Shown here in pieces: positions 33,142 to 42,185 of a DNA stretch of 58,170 nucleotides. Location of the stretch: positions 1 to 58,170 of the forward strand of contig CBDUHN010000018.1 of NCBI GenBank assembly GCA_965367295.1, in the 5' to 3' direction. Each line of letters opens with the position of its first letter. Position 1 is the first letter of the stretch. Source of the stretch: JAIVHA01 sp965367295 (GTDB taxonomy: Bacteria > Pseudomonadota > Gammaproteobacteria > DSM-19610). Both the position numbers and the translations under genes were made by a program. The notes beneath the pieces were generated by a model that was given only the letters and a program-made list of their open reading frames with translations, was not told where the DNA came from and made no database searches.

Positions 33142-33329
33142 CTGCTTGCGTTCATGTTGGCGCTCTCCATCCAGGGTTTGTTCGACCTGGGATTGTGAAA
33201 AATCCCTTGATTCACTTTCCCGGTGATCTTGAATTGAGCATTCAGGGCCTCAATGGCAGTGCGGGGAAACTATACATCCTGAACCCCGTGTTCCTGGCCA
33301 CCCCGCGCTGTTTCGGATGCCCGCCTGGG

Positions 33330-34238
33330 TTACTCAATATCCCAGTACGGCCTGTCTGTGATCCTGTCGGCAATGAAATCCACAAATGCACGGACCTTGG
33401 GTGAGAGATGCCGGTGCTGGGGATAGATGGCATAGATCGACAATTCCAGGGTCTTGTGGTCTGTCAAAACGGCTCGCAACGTTCCTTCTTTGATATCGGC
33501 ACCGACGATGAAGGTCGGGATCATGCTGACGCCGGCTTCGCGCACCAGGGTTTCACGCAGGGCCAGGCTGTTGTTCATCTGGATGCTGCCGGTGACCGGG
33601 ATCCGAACGGCTGTTCCAGCGGGGGAGATAAAATGCCATTCACGGGCGGATGACTGGTATTTGAATGTGATGGCATTGTGATTGCGCAGTTCCTCTGGAT
33701 TACGCGGGATGCCATGCCGCCGGAAATAGCCGGGCGCGCCACAGACGACATGCTTGCAGGGTGCGAGCCGTCTTGCCACCAGCGACGAATCCGGCAGTTC
33801 GGCAATGCGAATTCCCAGGTCAAAGCCTTCTTCCACGAGGTCGATCTGGCGGTCATCCAGGTTCATTTCCACGGACAGTTCAGGATAACGGGCGATAAAG
33901 TCCGGAATGGCAGGCGCGATATGCAGGATGCCGAAGGACATGGGGGCATTCAGCCGTAATGTGCCGCGGGGAGCTCCCTGGAGCCGGGATACCTCCGCCT
34001 CGGCCTCTTCGATTTCCCGCAGGCCGGACTGGCTGTGTTCGTAAAAGGTCCTGCCAATTTCGGTGAGGCTGAGGCGGCGCGTGGTGCGGTTGAGCAGCCG
34101 GGCCCCGAGGTGATCCTCCAGCCGGGTGACATACTTACTGACCACCGATTTGGACATTCCCAGTCGCTCGGCGGCGGCGGTGAAACTGCCGCTGTCCACC
34201 ACCTGTACGAATACGGCGATATCCGTCAGTGTCTCCAT
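33330..34238 (-). CDS. LysR-family transcriptional regulator
   Basis: This 302-residue LysR regulator has a helix-turn-helix in residues 5-63 (ETLTDIAVFVQVVDSGSFTAAAERLGMSKSVVSKYVTRLE, read in parts) and an effector domain starting RGTLRLNAPMSFG. It is transcribed away from the cyclase-VOC-EamA genes and probably controls them from the 150-bp divergent region, which carries an ATTGT/ACAAT dyad. The ATG at 34238 is used; 34250 is an alternative. Confidence 0.9.
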   Translation of the reverse strand: METLTDIAVFVQVVDSGSFTAAAERLGMSKSVVSKYVTRLEDHLGARLLNRTTRRLSLTEIGRTFYEHSQSGLREIEEAEAEVSRLQGAPRGTLRLNAPMSFGILHIAPAIPDFIARYPELSVEMNLDDRQIDLVEEGFDLGIRIAELPDSSLVARRLAPCKHVVCGAPGYFRRHGIPRNPEELRNHNAITFKYQSSAREWHFISPAGTAVRIPVTGSIQMNNSLALRETLVREAGVSMIPTFIVGADIKEGTLRAVLTDHKTLELSIYAIYPQHRHLSPKVRAFVDFIADRITDRPYWDIE

Positions 34239-34260
34239 AGGTCCGCTCAATTAGTAAATA

Positions 34261-34272
34261 ATTGTGAACAAT
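34261..34272. promoter_or_regulatory. LysR-type operator dyad
   Basis: ATTGT-GA-ACAAT lies in the AT-rich divergent region between the LysR gene and the cyclase gene, 23 bp before the LysR start. The T-N11-A geometry fits LysR recognition sites. Confidence 0.4.
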
Positions 34273-34389
34273 ATTATTCCAAATAGGCCGATTATAAAAC
34301 AATGAAAGCCTATTAAGCTTCTTTCCACTCAGAAACCACCGGTCATTCCAGGCAGTCCTGGTACCGGGCAGTGGAACAGGAGCGATTAC

Positions 34390-35391
34390 ATGCACATACC
34401 ATATTCTCTTACCGGGCTGGCCCTCGCGATGGCGGTGGGGCTGGCCTCCCCGGTGCTGGCGGAGCAGGTCGGCACCAGTCCCTGGGGGGCGGATGACGAA
34501 ATCGGCCGCCTGAATCTCATGACCACGGAGTCCCGGGTCGCCATTCTGTCGCGCCTGTCGGGGGAGAAGGTCTATGACCTGTCCGTCGAGTACTTCATCG
34601 GCATGCCCAGCTGGCAGGCGGCTGGTGACCCCCATTACCGTATCTGGATGACCCATACCCCCCACGGAACGGCCATCGATGACCCGTTGCAGCAGGGGGG
34701 AACCATGAATGCCCATGTGGGGTACACCGGCGCGGCGGTATCCATGTACACCCACACGGGTACGCATATCGATGCGCTCAATCATTTTGGCCTGAACGGC
34801 AGGATCTGGAACGGCTTCAGTGCCGGGGAACATCTCGGTGACCGGGGCTGGAAAAAAGGCGGTGTGGAAAACATTCCCCCCATCATCGCCCGCGGTGTAC
34901 TGATCGACGTGGCCGCGGCCAAGGGTGTCGACATGCTGCCCGATGGCTATCGCGTGACCCGGGACGATCTCGTCCACGCCCTGAAGCAGCAGCAGGTGAT
35001 GCTGCGCGAAGGGGATGTGGTGCTGATCCGTACCGGGCGTATGCAGCAGTATGAAAATGCCGCTGCCTACATGGCTGATCCACCGGGCATGGGGTTGTCG
35101 GCCGCACGCTACCTGGTGGAAGAGGGGGGCGCCATGGTGGTCGGCGCCGACAACCTGAGTTTCGAGTCTTTTCCGCCCGAGGTGGATGACAATTATGTCC
35201 CGGTGCATACCTACCTGTTGGCGGAACAGGGCACTCCCATCATGGAGTTGGTCAACCTGGAAGCCCTTGCCAGGGACAAGGTCTACGAATTTGCCTTCAT
35301 CGGCGGCTCTCTGAAGCTGCGTGGTGCAGATGCTGCACCGCTGCGCCCCATCGCCATTCCCGTGCAAGGGGTAACAGGGGGTGCCTCATGA
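34390..35391 (+). CDS. Exported cyclase-family protein (kynurenine-formamidase-like)
   Basis: This 333-residue protein has a signal peptide (LTGLALAMAVGLASPVLA, to about residue 24) and a cyclase fold. The metal-binding motif is MYTHTGTHIDALNHFG near residue 120, with the second-shell segments VLIRTG and GADNLSFESFP, and a His in VPVHTYLL. Members hydrolyse cyclic or amide substrates with Mn or Zn in the periplasm; the substrate here is unknown. It overlaps the VOC gene by ATGA. Confidence 0.87.
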   Translation: MHIPYSLTGLALAMAVGLASPVLAEQVGTSPWGADDEIGRLNLMTTESRVAILSRLSGEKVYDLSVEYFIGMPSWQAAGDPHYRIWMTHTPHGTAIDDPLQQGGTMNAHVGYTGAAVSMYTHTGTHIDALNHFGLNGRIWNGFSAGEHLGDRGWKKGGVENIPPIIARGVLIDVAAAKGVDMLPDGYRVTRDDLVHALKQQQVMLREGDVVLIRTGRMQQYENAAAYMADPPGMGLSAARYLVEEGGAMVVGADNLSFESFPPEVDDNYVPVHTYLLAEQGTPIMELVNLEALARDKVYEFAFIGGSLKLRGADAAPLRPIAIPVQGVTGGAS

Positions 35392-35840
35392 TGGATATAG
35401 AAGGCCTGGCCCATATCGGCATACGGGTGACCGGGTTCGGATCTGCCATTGCCTTTTACCGTCAGCTTGGCTTTGCGCTGGTGCGTGAGGATTACCAGGA
35501 GCGTGTGGTGGTGCTGCGACACCCGAGTGGACTCGAACTCAATCTGCTGGATTCCGTCACTACCAGCCACCATACACGCAATATTCTCATGGACGAGGCG
35601 GTGCGTTATCCGGGGCTGACTCATATCGCGCTGCGTGTGCGGGATCTGGCAGCTGTGCAACGTGAGGTCCTGGAACGTGGCATACGCATCACGGAAGGAC
35701 CGGTTATGTTTGGTGACGGGAGCACCTCGATCTTTCTCCGGGACCCGGATCGTAATGTGATTGAACTGTCAGAACCCCAACCGGCGTACCCGTCGCAAGC
35801 GAATATTCCGCACCGGGTGCGGGGAGGGCGGCCAGGATGA
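35388..35840 (+). CDS. VOC-family (glyoxalase/dioxygenase-like) protein
   Basis: This 150-residue protein has two beta-alpha-beta-beta-beta modules: LAHIGIRVTGFGSAIAFYRQLGF and LTHIALRVRDLAAVQREVLERGI. Metal ligands are likely His9, Glu51 (SGLELNLLD), His78 and Glu126 (RNVIELSEP). It could be a glyoxalase or lyase; the substrate is unknown. It is translationally coupled to the cyclase upstream and the transporter downstream. Confidence 0.88.
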   Translation: MMDIEGLAHIGIRVTGFGSAIAFYRQLGFALVREDYQERVVVLRHPSGLELNLLDSVTTSHHTRNILMDEAVRYPGLTHIALRVRDLAAVQREVLERGIRITEGPVMFGDGSTSIFLRDPDRNVIELSEPQPAYPSQANIPHRVRGGRPG

Positions 35841-36748
35841 AAGCGCTTCTTTTGCTGATCGTCTCCGGCATTCTTGCCGCGGGGGTGTTTATTGCCGGCA
35901 AACAGGCCAGTAGCCAGGAACTTCCTCCCCTGCTGATCCTGTTCTGGCAAATGAGCGGCGGTGCCCTGGTAGTGTGGGTCGTGTCATGGCCTGTACGCCG
36001 GTTTCCGTCCTGGGATGCCGTTCACGTGCGCTATTACCTGATCGGCGGTCTGCTGGGAGTGAGTCTTCCCTATGTGCTGGCGTTCTCCGTGTTGCAGGTA
36101 TTGCAGGTGGGCACGGTAGGTCTGATTACCGCCTTGTCGCCCATCGTGACCTATGCACTGGCACGTATGCTGGGCCTGGAAGGGAGTCATCCGCTGCGCC
36201 TGCTGGGGCTGGTCATTGGCCTGGTCGGGGTGGTGCTGCTGGTGATGCCGCAGGAGTCCCTGGATCTTACGGGTAACGGGTCGTCGATGATGCTTGCGTT
36301 GTGCATCCCTGTCAGCCTTGCCGCCAGCAACATCTACCGGAGCCGATGCTGGCCGGCTGGCAGCGAGGCTATGCCGCTGGTGGTCGGCATGCTGACCGTG
36401 CAGGGCCTGGGCCTGCTGGTGATTAACCTGCTGCTGGGCAATTTTCATGGTGGCATGCCGGTGATTCAGCAAGCCGGCCCGTTGCTGACCGTGCTCGCCT
36501 TCATGTCGGGAGCCTCGTATCTCAGTTCATTCAACCTGCTGAGAGTTGGCGGACCGGTCTACCTCAGCCAGATGGGATATGTGATTACGGCGGTGACACT
36601 GCTGGCCGGAATCGTATTGTGGGGCGAACACTACGACCATAACGACCTGCTGAGCATGGGGCTTATCTTGTCGGGTGTGCTGTTAACCACGTTGACGCGC
36701 AGCGTACAGCAGATGAACACATCGCTACCCGTCGCGCCTGGTCGCTGA
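35837..36748 (+). CDS. EamA/DMT-family transporter
   Basis: This 303-residue protein has ten predicted membrane helices in two EamA repeats, for example LLLIVSGILAAGVFIAGKQAS at the start and LTVLAFMSGASYLSSFNLLRV in the second half. Such proteins export amino acids or metabolites. It ends the LysR-controlled set of cyclase, VOC protein and exporter, which together might detoxify or process one compound. Confidence 0.9.
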   Translation: MKALLLLIVSGILAAGVFIAGKQASSQELPPLLILFWQMSGGALVVWVVSWPVRRFPSWDAVHVRYYLIGGLLGVSLPYVLAFSVLQVLQVGTVGLITALSPIVTYALARMLGLEGSHPLRLLGLVIGLVGVVLLVMPQESLDLTGNGSSMMLALCIPVSLAASNIYRSRCWPAGSEAMPLVVGMLTVQGLGLLVINLLLGNFHGGMPVIQQAGPLLTVLAFMSGASYLSSFNLLRVGGPVYLSQMGYVITAVTLLAGIVLWGEHYDHNDLLSMGLILSGVLLTTLTRSVQQMNTSLPVAPGR

Positions 36749-36783
36749 CAGCGATATTGCAATAGATGATTGAGGATACAAGC

Positions 36784-37410
36784 ATGAACATAATTGAAGC
36801 GTTGAACTGGCGGTATGCCGTTCGGCAGTTCTCGTCCGAACGAATCGATGATAAGCGAGTGGAAGAATTGTTGACGGCAACCCGGCTGAGTGCCACTTCC
36901 TACGGATTACAACCCTACCGGCTGATCCTGGTGAATGATATGGATGTTCGCATGAAGCTGCTTCAGTACGCATATGGCCAGGACAAGGTGGCGAACTGCT
37001 CCCATTTGCTGGTTTTCGCCGCACAGACGGATATCGGTGATGGCATGGTGGATCGCTATATACATTCGGTTGCTGAAACGCGGGACATTCCTGTGGAGGG
37101 TTTGCAGGGACTTGCGGATCATATGAAGGAGGTATTTGCCGGCATGAATGCTGTGCAGAAACGGGAATGGGCGCATCAGCAGGCACACATCGCCCTGGGA
37201 ACATTGCTGACAGCGGCCGCGATCATGGAAATTGATACCTGCCCGATGGGCGGGATAGAAGCAGCAGGATTCGATCGCCTGCTTGAACTGGACGAATTGG
37301 GTCTGGAAACGTCGGTGATCTGTGCATTGGGTTTGCGACATCCTGACGATGCCAATGCTGAATTGAAAAAAGTCCGTTATGAGGCGGCGGAAATGATTAT
37401 TGCAGTATAG
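36784..37410 (+). CDS. NAD(P)H-dependent nitroreductase-family oxidoreductase
   Basis: This 208-residue flavoprotein has RYAVRQFSSERIDD at the N-terminus (FMN phosphate contacts), SATSYGLQPYRLILV, and DTCPMGGIEAAGFDRLL with a C-terminal ALGLRHPDDANA. It is similar to NfsB-type enzymes that reduce nitro compounds or quinones using NAD(P)H. The ATG at 36784 is preferred over 36766. It lies 35 bp after the transporter gene. Confidence 0.9.
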   Translation: MNIIEALNWRYAVRQFSSERIDDKRVEELLTATRLSATSYGLQPYRLILVNDMDVRMKLLQYAYGQDKVANCSHLLVFAAQTDIGDGMVDRYIHSVAETRDIPVEGLQGLADHMKEVFAGMNAVQKREWAHQQAHIALGTLLTAAAIMEIDTCPMGGIEAAGFDRLLELDELGLETSVICALGLRHPDDANAELKKVRYEAAEMIIAV

Positions 37411-37494
37411 GGGGCTGGTGGGGCGCGACATCTACACCGTAACTCACGCCCGGCAGTTTTCCTTCCTGAGTTTCGGGTGATTGGAATCGAGAGG

Positions 37495-38802
37495 TCATGG
37501 AAACAGCTCGATCCGAAAGGTTTTCTCTATGCGGTTGATGTCATGCACGGAGATTTCAGCCGCTTTTGCGTAACGCTTCCAGTTTTTCACCGCATCGGCA
37601 ACTTCCCGGAGCAGGGCGATCGTTCTGGCTTTCTTCAGGCCAGCCGTTTCTGAAAAAGCGATTAGATCATCAGTCTGAAAGCCATCGCGCTTCCCGTTCA
37701 GGCTCATCTGGTGTCGGCTGGTCCATGCGCCATCAGGATTGAACGAGTACGCCACATCGAATGCAGGTGAGAGGTGCCATTGGCCCTGCTTGTTCATGAG
37801 GAACGCGATGTTCTTGACGTGATCGTCGTGATTGCGGGCGAGGATATTCAGGAATGTGCGGCGAATCTGCTGCTCGATATCCTCCATCGGTAGCGAAAGC
37901 ATCAGAATCGTTTCGATCGCTTGCTCGTATGCGTACGCGCCGGCCTGGTTGAAGTCGTAATGCCGCATCGCGCCAAGCGATTGCATATGGAGTTTCTCGC
38001 CACTGTCCGTGCGATCAAAGCGCCTGGTCATGAAATGGGCGCGTCCCCCTTCTTCGTGCAGGCGGCACTCCTCCATAGCAATGCCGGCATCGCGTGCCAT
38101 CAGTGAGTAGGCGTATTCGATCCGGCCGAACCCTTGCGGGTCTGCCAGTTCCTTATCTCGGTTACCCTGTACACCATCGAACTTCATGAGCCAGTGGCTG
38201 AACCCCTGGCTGTCGGGTGCCTGACCGGAACGGAACTCGCCAGTGTGTTCGTTCCAGGCCAGTACGGCTTTCGCCCTGGCGCCGCCGGCGGATGTGCCAA
38301 CCCGCAGGATGTCCTCAATGGCGTTCTGGTCGTCCTGACCGGCAAATTTACCTTCGAGACTGATACGCTCGTCGAGTATACGGTTGGCCAGGTCCACCAG
38401 CGTTTCGATTTGGACTTTGTGGGATCTCGACGGGGCACCCTTGATAGTGGGTTTGAACTCGAGAGCGCCCATACCGCGCGCGCCGGTATAACAGAGCCGT
38501 TCGACCGGGTTCAGGCTGCCCGGCGAGCGCTTCTGGGTGGCGAGCCAGGCATCGATCAAGCGGTTGCCGAATTTGTCGGGCAGCGAATCGGCCAGTAGGC
38601 CCGGCAGGCCATGAAAGGTCTCGCGGGCCAGGGCAGGGAATTCGTAAGGGGCTTCCTGCAGCGGCATGGTCAGCGGCGCCACTTGTATGCCTGATCCGGC
38701 GAACGCGGGCGTGTACTGGAAGACCGCCAGTTCGCGTTCGTCCAGCCAGGCGACAGCGCCAATCTCCCGCCCCCATAGCAGCACGCTTGCCGTGGTGCTC
38801 AC
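37495..38802 (-). CDS. hipA: HipA-family toxin kinase
   Basis: This 435-residue serine/threonine kinase of type II toxin-antitoxin systems has an N-terminal Couple_HipA domain (LDERELAVFQYTPAFAGSG). Further features are RLCYTGARGMGALEF, the Gly-rich loop GTSAGGARAKAVLAW, catalytic HDDHVKNIAFL and DVAYSFNPDG with metal-binding Asp. In known systems HipA phosphorylates glutamyl-tRNA synthetase and induces dormancy. It overlaps hipB by ATGA. All key residues appear intact. Confidence 0.93.
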   Translation of the reverse strand: MSTTASVLLWGREIGAVAWLDERELAVFQYTPAFAGSGIQVAPLTMPLQEAPYEFPALARETFHGLPGLLADSLPDKFGNRLIDAWLATQKRSPGSLNPVERLCYTGARGMGALEFKPTIKGAPSRSHKVQIETLVDLANRILDERISLEGKFAGQDDQNAIEDILRVGTSAGGARAKAVLAWNEHTGEFRSGQAPDSQGFSHWLMKFDGVQGNRDKELADPQGFGRIEYAYSLMARDAGIAMEECRLHEEGGRAHFMTRRFDRTDSGEKLHMQSLGAMRHYDFNQAGAYAYEQAIETILMLSLPMEDIEQQIRRTFLNILARNHDDHVKNIAFLMNKQGQWHLSPAFDVAYSFNPDGAWTSRHQMSLNGKRDGFQTDDLIAFSETAGLKKARTIALLREVADAVKNWKRYAKAAEISVHDINRIEKTFRIELFP

Positions 38803-39158
38803 GCGTCCTCTCCCTCGTCACCCCAGGTCCAGGGTTCAGGAGTCTTGCGTTTGCCGGTAGCACGGCGGCGATGCTGGCCTGCGTGACGCACCAGTTCCAC
38901 CGGGCGAACATCGGGATCCGGGAGGAGGGCGGCCAGGTGATCGGCTAGTCCCAGTGCCTTGATGACGCGGATGAAGGAGTCGAGCGAAATGCTCTGGCCA
39001 TCGGCAATACGGGTCAGCGTGCTGCGCGATACGCCCGCTTGCTTGGCAAGCGCGGCCTGGCTGATGTTCTTGCTCAGGCGAATGGCTTCCAGCCGTTCGC
39101 AGAGTGCTGCCGCGATGGCGGTGCTGGGGCTGGTTTTGAAATTAAGCTTGTGATTCAT
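38799..39158 (-). CDS. hipB: HipB-family antitoxin / repressor
   Basis: This 119-residue protein has an XRE helix-turn-helix in residues 20-75 (ISQAALAKQAGVSRSTLTRIADGQSI, read in parts) and a basic tail with RHAGQHRRRATGKRK ending in an acidic segment. It would neutralise HipA and repress the operon. It precedes and overlaps hipA, the normal order. Confidence 0.92.
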   Translation of the reverse strand: MNHKLNFKTSPSTAIAAALCERLEAIRLSKNISQAALAKQAGVSRSTLTRIADGQSISLDSFIRVIKALGLADHLAALLPDPDVRPVELVRHAGQHRRRATGKRKTPEPWTWGDEGEDA

Positions 39159-39433
39159 AATTGACGTATTAACGACTTATCGCAGGAACTATGCATCAAA
39201 TTATAAGCATTGTTATCTGCTTGTCCAGGGCGATACACATCAAAAATCATGCAAAATAGGTCAAAAATAGCATTAATGCGCCAAAAAAGAAGCATTGTAA
39301 GGTAAATTTGCTAGGGTGTTGTGCCCTGAGCATGGCTGCCCGGTGATGGCCCGATTGCCGCTGCTGGCGGATCACTCCATTCCTGACTGACACAACAAAT
39401 GAAGAAGCCGTACTGCCGCCATCAAGGGTTTTG

Positions 39434-39803
39434 CTACGGATCAGCCTGCAGGCTGAACACCGGTTCGGCGCCGGGTCTGCCCTTCCGGTGCACCCGGTCA
39501 CAGGGGATGAATTCCATGCCGTGGTACAAGCGGAGGCATGGTGCTGGATCAGGGTATCCATCGAGACGATGAGCCTGTAGCGTCGCGAGCTGGAAAAAAT
39601 GGCCGGGAGCATCCTGCTTGAGCGGTATGGCCAAATGCAAGACGCGACTTGCCGTAGCGGGAAAGATGGCGCGCGCATGTGGTTCCAGGTAGAGCCCTTC
39701 AGGATTGCACAGGTGTGGAAAACACAGGCCGAAATCCCTGATTGCGCTGGTTGTGCGTCAGCCGTCCCGAACAGTCGGCAATCGCCACGTACTCGTACGC
39801 CAG
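39434..39803 (-). pseudogene. Decayed reading frame of unknown family
   Basis: On the minus strand, one frame starting at 39803 reads YEYVAIADCSGRLTHNQRN before a stop. The next frame continues CNPEGLYLEPHARAIFPATA and VLHLAIPLKQDAPGHFFQLATLQ to a stop at 39434. The two pieces look like one protein split by a frameshift, but I do not recognise the family. The rest of 39159-40042 shows no gene and is lower in GC near the hipB promoter. Confidence 0.35.
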
Positions 39804-40042
39804 TTTAGGCTGATAGTGCTACTAAGCCTCGCTGATGCAGACGGCTACGCAGACCAGTTGGATAGTGCCCTTCCCCACGCGCTGACAGCGTTTTCTGTCA
39901 TCTACTGTTGTTTGTATTTTCTTCAGGTCTTGAACCTCGCCCCCCCCAATTCGTAATTCCGGCATCACTCTGATGTGAAAATCACTTGCCAGGCAGTACG
40001 CAGGAGTGTGTCAAGGCGCAGATCGAGAGCGGGATGGCGAGC

Positions 40043-40140
40043 TAGGACCTGCTTTGCCCAATCCAATAGCCTCTGCTGGGACTCTTTTTTCGTCCAGCAA
40101 GGCACAACAGAGCCGGTTGGATTGGAGTGAACAGGCCCTA
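40043..40140. mobile_element. MITE-like inverted-repeat element upstream of cbbL
   Basis: This 98-bp element has 33-bp terminal inverted repeats (24 of 33 matching): the left end starts TAGGACCTGC and the right end finishes GTGAACAGGCCCTA. Between them TGCTGG and CCAGCA form an inner hairpin. The right end and the inner hairpin match the larger element at 49036-49303 closely, so both belong to one family. It has no coding capacity. Confidence 0.65.
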
Positions 40141-40311
40141 GATGTATGTATTACAAAGATAGAAGGAGGATGCGGGGAATATATAGGTCAGTCTCTATGA
40201 AATGCCAAAGTAATATCGATTAGTAATGATTTCATTCGCTTCCTAGACTCCTTGGCAACTCGGAAAGATATTTCCGACCCGTTCACTTAAAACTGAGTAC
40301 AGGAGTTGACC
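40141..40311 (+). promoter_or_regulatory. Leader and promoter region of the carboxysome operon
   Basis: This 171-bp AT-rich interval precedes cbbL and must contain the operon promoter unless it lies in the adjacent element. TCGATTAGTAATGATTTCA (around 40216-40234) offers TNA-N7-TNA-like spacing expected of CbbR sites, but I cannot fix a -35/-10 pair. ACAGGAG before the cbbL ATG is a clear ribosome site. Confidence 0.4.
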
Positions 40312-41727
40312 ATGGCCTCGAAAGCGTACGATGCAGGCGTCAAAGAATACCGCGATATGTATTGGACACCGGACTATGTTCCGTTGGATACCGATTTGCT
40401 CGCCTGTTTCAAGTGCACGGGACAGCCCGGCGTGCCACGTGAGGAAGTCGCTGCGGCGGTGGCCGCTGAGTCCTCAACCGGAACCTGGAGTACCGTGTGG
40501 TCAGAGCTGCTGACCGACCTGGAATACTACAAGGGGCGCGCCTACCGCATCGAAGATGTGCCCAGTGACCCGGAATCCTTCTATGCCTTCGTGGCCTATC
40601 CCATCGATCTTTTCGAGGAAGGATCGATTGTTAACGTGCTGACCTCTCTGGTTGGTAACGTATTCGGCTTCAAGGCACTGCGTCACCTGCGCCTGGAAGA
40701 TATCCGCTTCCCCATGGCCTACATCAAGACCTGTGGCGGTCCGCCGGCCGGCATCCAGGTTGAACGTGATCGCCTGAACAAGTATGGCCGTCCGATGCTG
40801 GGTTGCACCATCAAGCCGAAGCTGGGCCTGTCTGCCAAGAACTATGGCCGTGCTGTTTACGAATGTCTACGCGGCGGCCTCGACCTGACCAAGGACGACG
40901 AGAACGTCAATTCGCAGCCATTCATGCGCTGGCGCGACCGTTTCGAGTTCGTCGCCATGGCCATTCAGAAGGCCGAGCAGGAGACCGGTGAGCGCAAGGG
41001 GCACTACCTCAACGTCACCTCTGCCACCCCGGAAGATATGTACGAGCGCGCCGAGTTCGCCAAGGAGCTGGGTATGCCCATCATCATGCATGACTTCCTG
41101 ACCGGCGGTTTCACGGCCAATACCGGCCTGGCCAACTGGTGCCGCAAGAACGGCATGCTGTTGCACATCCATCGCGCGATGCACGCCGTAATCGACCGTC
41201 ATCCGAAGCATGGTATCCATTTCCGGGTGCTGGCCAAGTGCCTGCGTCTGTCCGGCGGCGACCACCTGCATACCGGTACCGTGGTCGGCAAGCTGGAAGG
41301 CGATCGCGCTTCCACCCTGGGTTTCGTTGACCAGCTGCGTGAATCTTTCGTTCCGGAAGATCGCTCTCGCGGTGTGTTCTTTGATCAGGACTGGGGTTCC
41401 ATGCCGGGCGTCTTCGCCGTCGCATCAGGTGGTATCCATGTCTGGCACATGCCGGCACTGGTCACCATCTTCGGCGACGACTCCGTGCTGCAGTTCGGTG
41501 GTGGTACCCAGGGGCACCCCTGGGGCAACGCGGCCGGCGCAGCAGCCAACCGCGTCGCACTCGAGGCCAGTGTCAAGGCACGTAACCAGGGCCGTGAGAT
41601 CGAGAAGGAGGCCCGTGACATCCTCACCGAGGCAGCCAGGAACAGCCCCGAGCTGGCGATCGCCATGGAGACCTGGAAGGAGATCAAGTTCGAGTTCGAT
41701 ACCGTTGACAAGCTGGATATTGCCTGA
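40312..41727 (+). CDS. cbbL: RuBisCO large subunit, form IA
   Basis: This 471-residue ribulose-bisphosphate carboxylase catalytic subunit is packaged in the carboxysome. The active-site segment GGLDLTKDDENVNSQPF holds the carbamylated Lys and Mg ligands; GCTIKPKLGLSAKNYGR and the phosphate-binding GGGTQGHPWGN are intact. MASKAYDAGVKEYRDMYWTPDY is the form IA start, and ACAGGAG lies before the ATG at 40312. It is the first gene of the cso operon, directly followed by cbbS and csoS2, which defines the carboxysomal type. Confidence 0.98.
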   Translation: MASKAYDAGVKEYRDMYWTPDYVPLDTDLLACFKCTGQPGVPREEVAAAVAAESSTGTWSTVWSELLTDLEYYKGRAYRIEDVPSDPESFYAFVAYPIDLFEEGSIVNVLTSLVGNVFGFKALRHLRLEDIRFPMAYIKTCGGPPAGIQVERDRLNKYGRPMLGCTIKPKLGLSAKNYGRAVYECLRGGLDLTKDDENVNSQPFMRWRDRFEFVAMAIQKAEQETGERKGHYLNVTSATPEDMYERAEFAKELGMPIIMHDFLTGGFTANTGLANWCRKNGMLLHIHRAMHAVIDRHPKHGIHFRVLAKCLRLSGGDHLHTGTVVGKLEGDRASTLGFVDQLRESFVPEDRSRGVFFDQDWGSMPGVFAVASGGIHVWHMPALVTIFGDDSVLQFGGGTQGHPWGNAAGAAANRVALEASVKARNQGREIEKEARDILTEAARNSPELAIAMETWKEIKFEFDTVDKLDIA

Positions 41728-41777
41728 GTAACCGGACCCGACCACGTAAGACACTGACAAACACAGAGGATAGCGTA

Positions 41778-42122
41778 ATGTCCATGAACAACCAGATGGG
41801 TGATTTTCAAACCTCTCAGACCCTGGAGACCTTCGGATTTCTGCCCAAGCTTACGCAGGACGAAGTCTATGACCAGATCACATACCTTGTGTCACAGGGC
41901 TGGACTCCGGCCATTGAACACGAACATCCGACCCGTTCAGCAGATCATTATTGGACCATGTGGAAACTGCCGATGTTCAGCGAACAGGATCCCGTCCGTG
42001 TAATGGAAGAGCTGGAAGCCTGCCGTCGTAACTATCCGGATCACCACATTCGCCTGATCGGGTATGACAACTATACCCAGGGCCAGGGCGTGTCTTTCGT
42101 GGTGTTTGAAGGACGGGTCTGA
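41778..42122 (+). CDS. cbbS: RuBisCO small subunit, form IA
   Basis: This 114-residue small subunit caps the L8 core. It contains ETFGFLPKLTQDEVYDQITYLVSQGW and YWTMWKLPMF, conserved in carboxysomal small subunits, and VRVMEELEACRRNYPDHHIRLIGYDN. AGAGGATAG lies before the ATG. The CsoS2 N-terminal peptides bind at the interface of large and small subunits, so this gene forms part of the encapsulation interface. Confidence 0.97.
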   Translation: MSMNNQMGDFQTSQTLETFGFLPKLTQDEVYDQITYLVSQGWTPAIEHEHPTRSADHYWTMWKLPMFSEQDPVRVMEELEACRRNYPDHHIRLIGYDNYTQGQGVSFVVFEGRV

Positions 42123-42185
42123 TGCCGCAGATGCGGTATTCGGGAGTGGCGAATTAACGAGCAACGGCAAAAGGCGGGATGAATC

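Noticed and set aside
39247..39678. Minus-strand frame of 143 codons upstream of the carboxysome operon
   Set aside because: Its Ser/Arg-rich translation looks like an out-of-frame reading; the neighbouring frames carry the more protein-like split sequence noted at 39434-39803.
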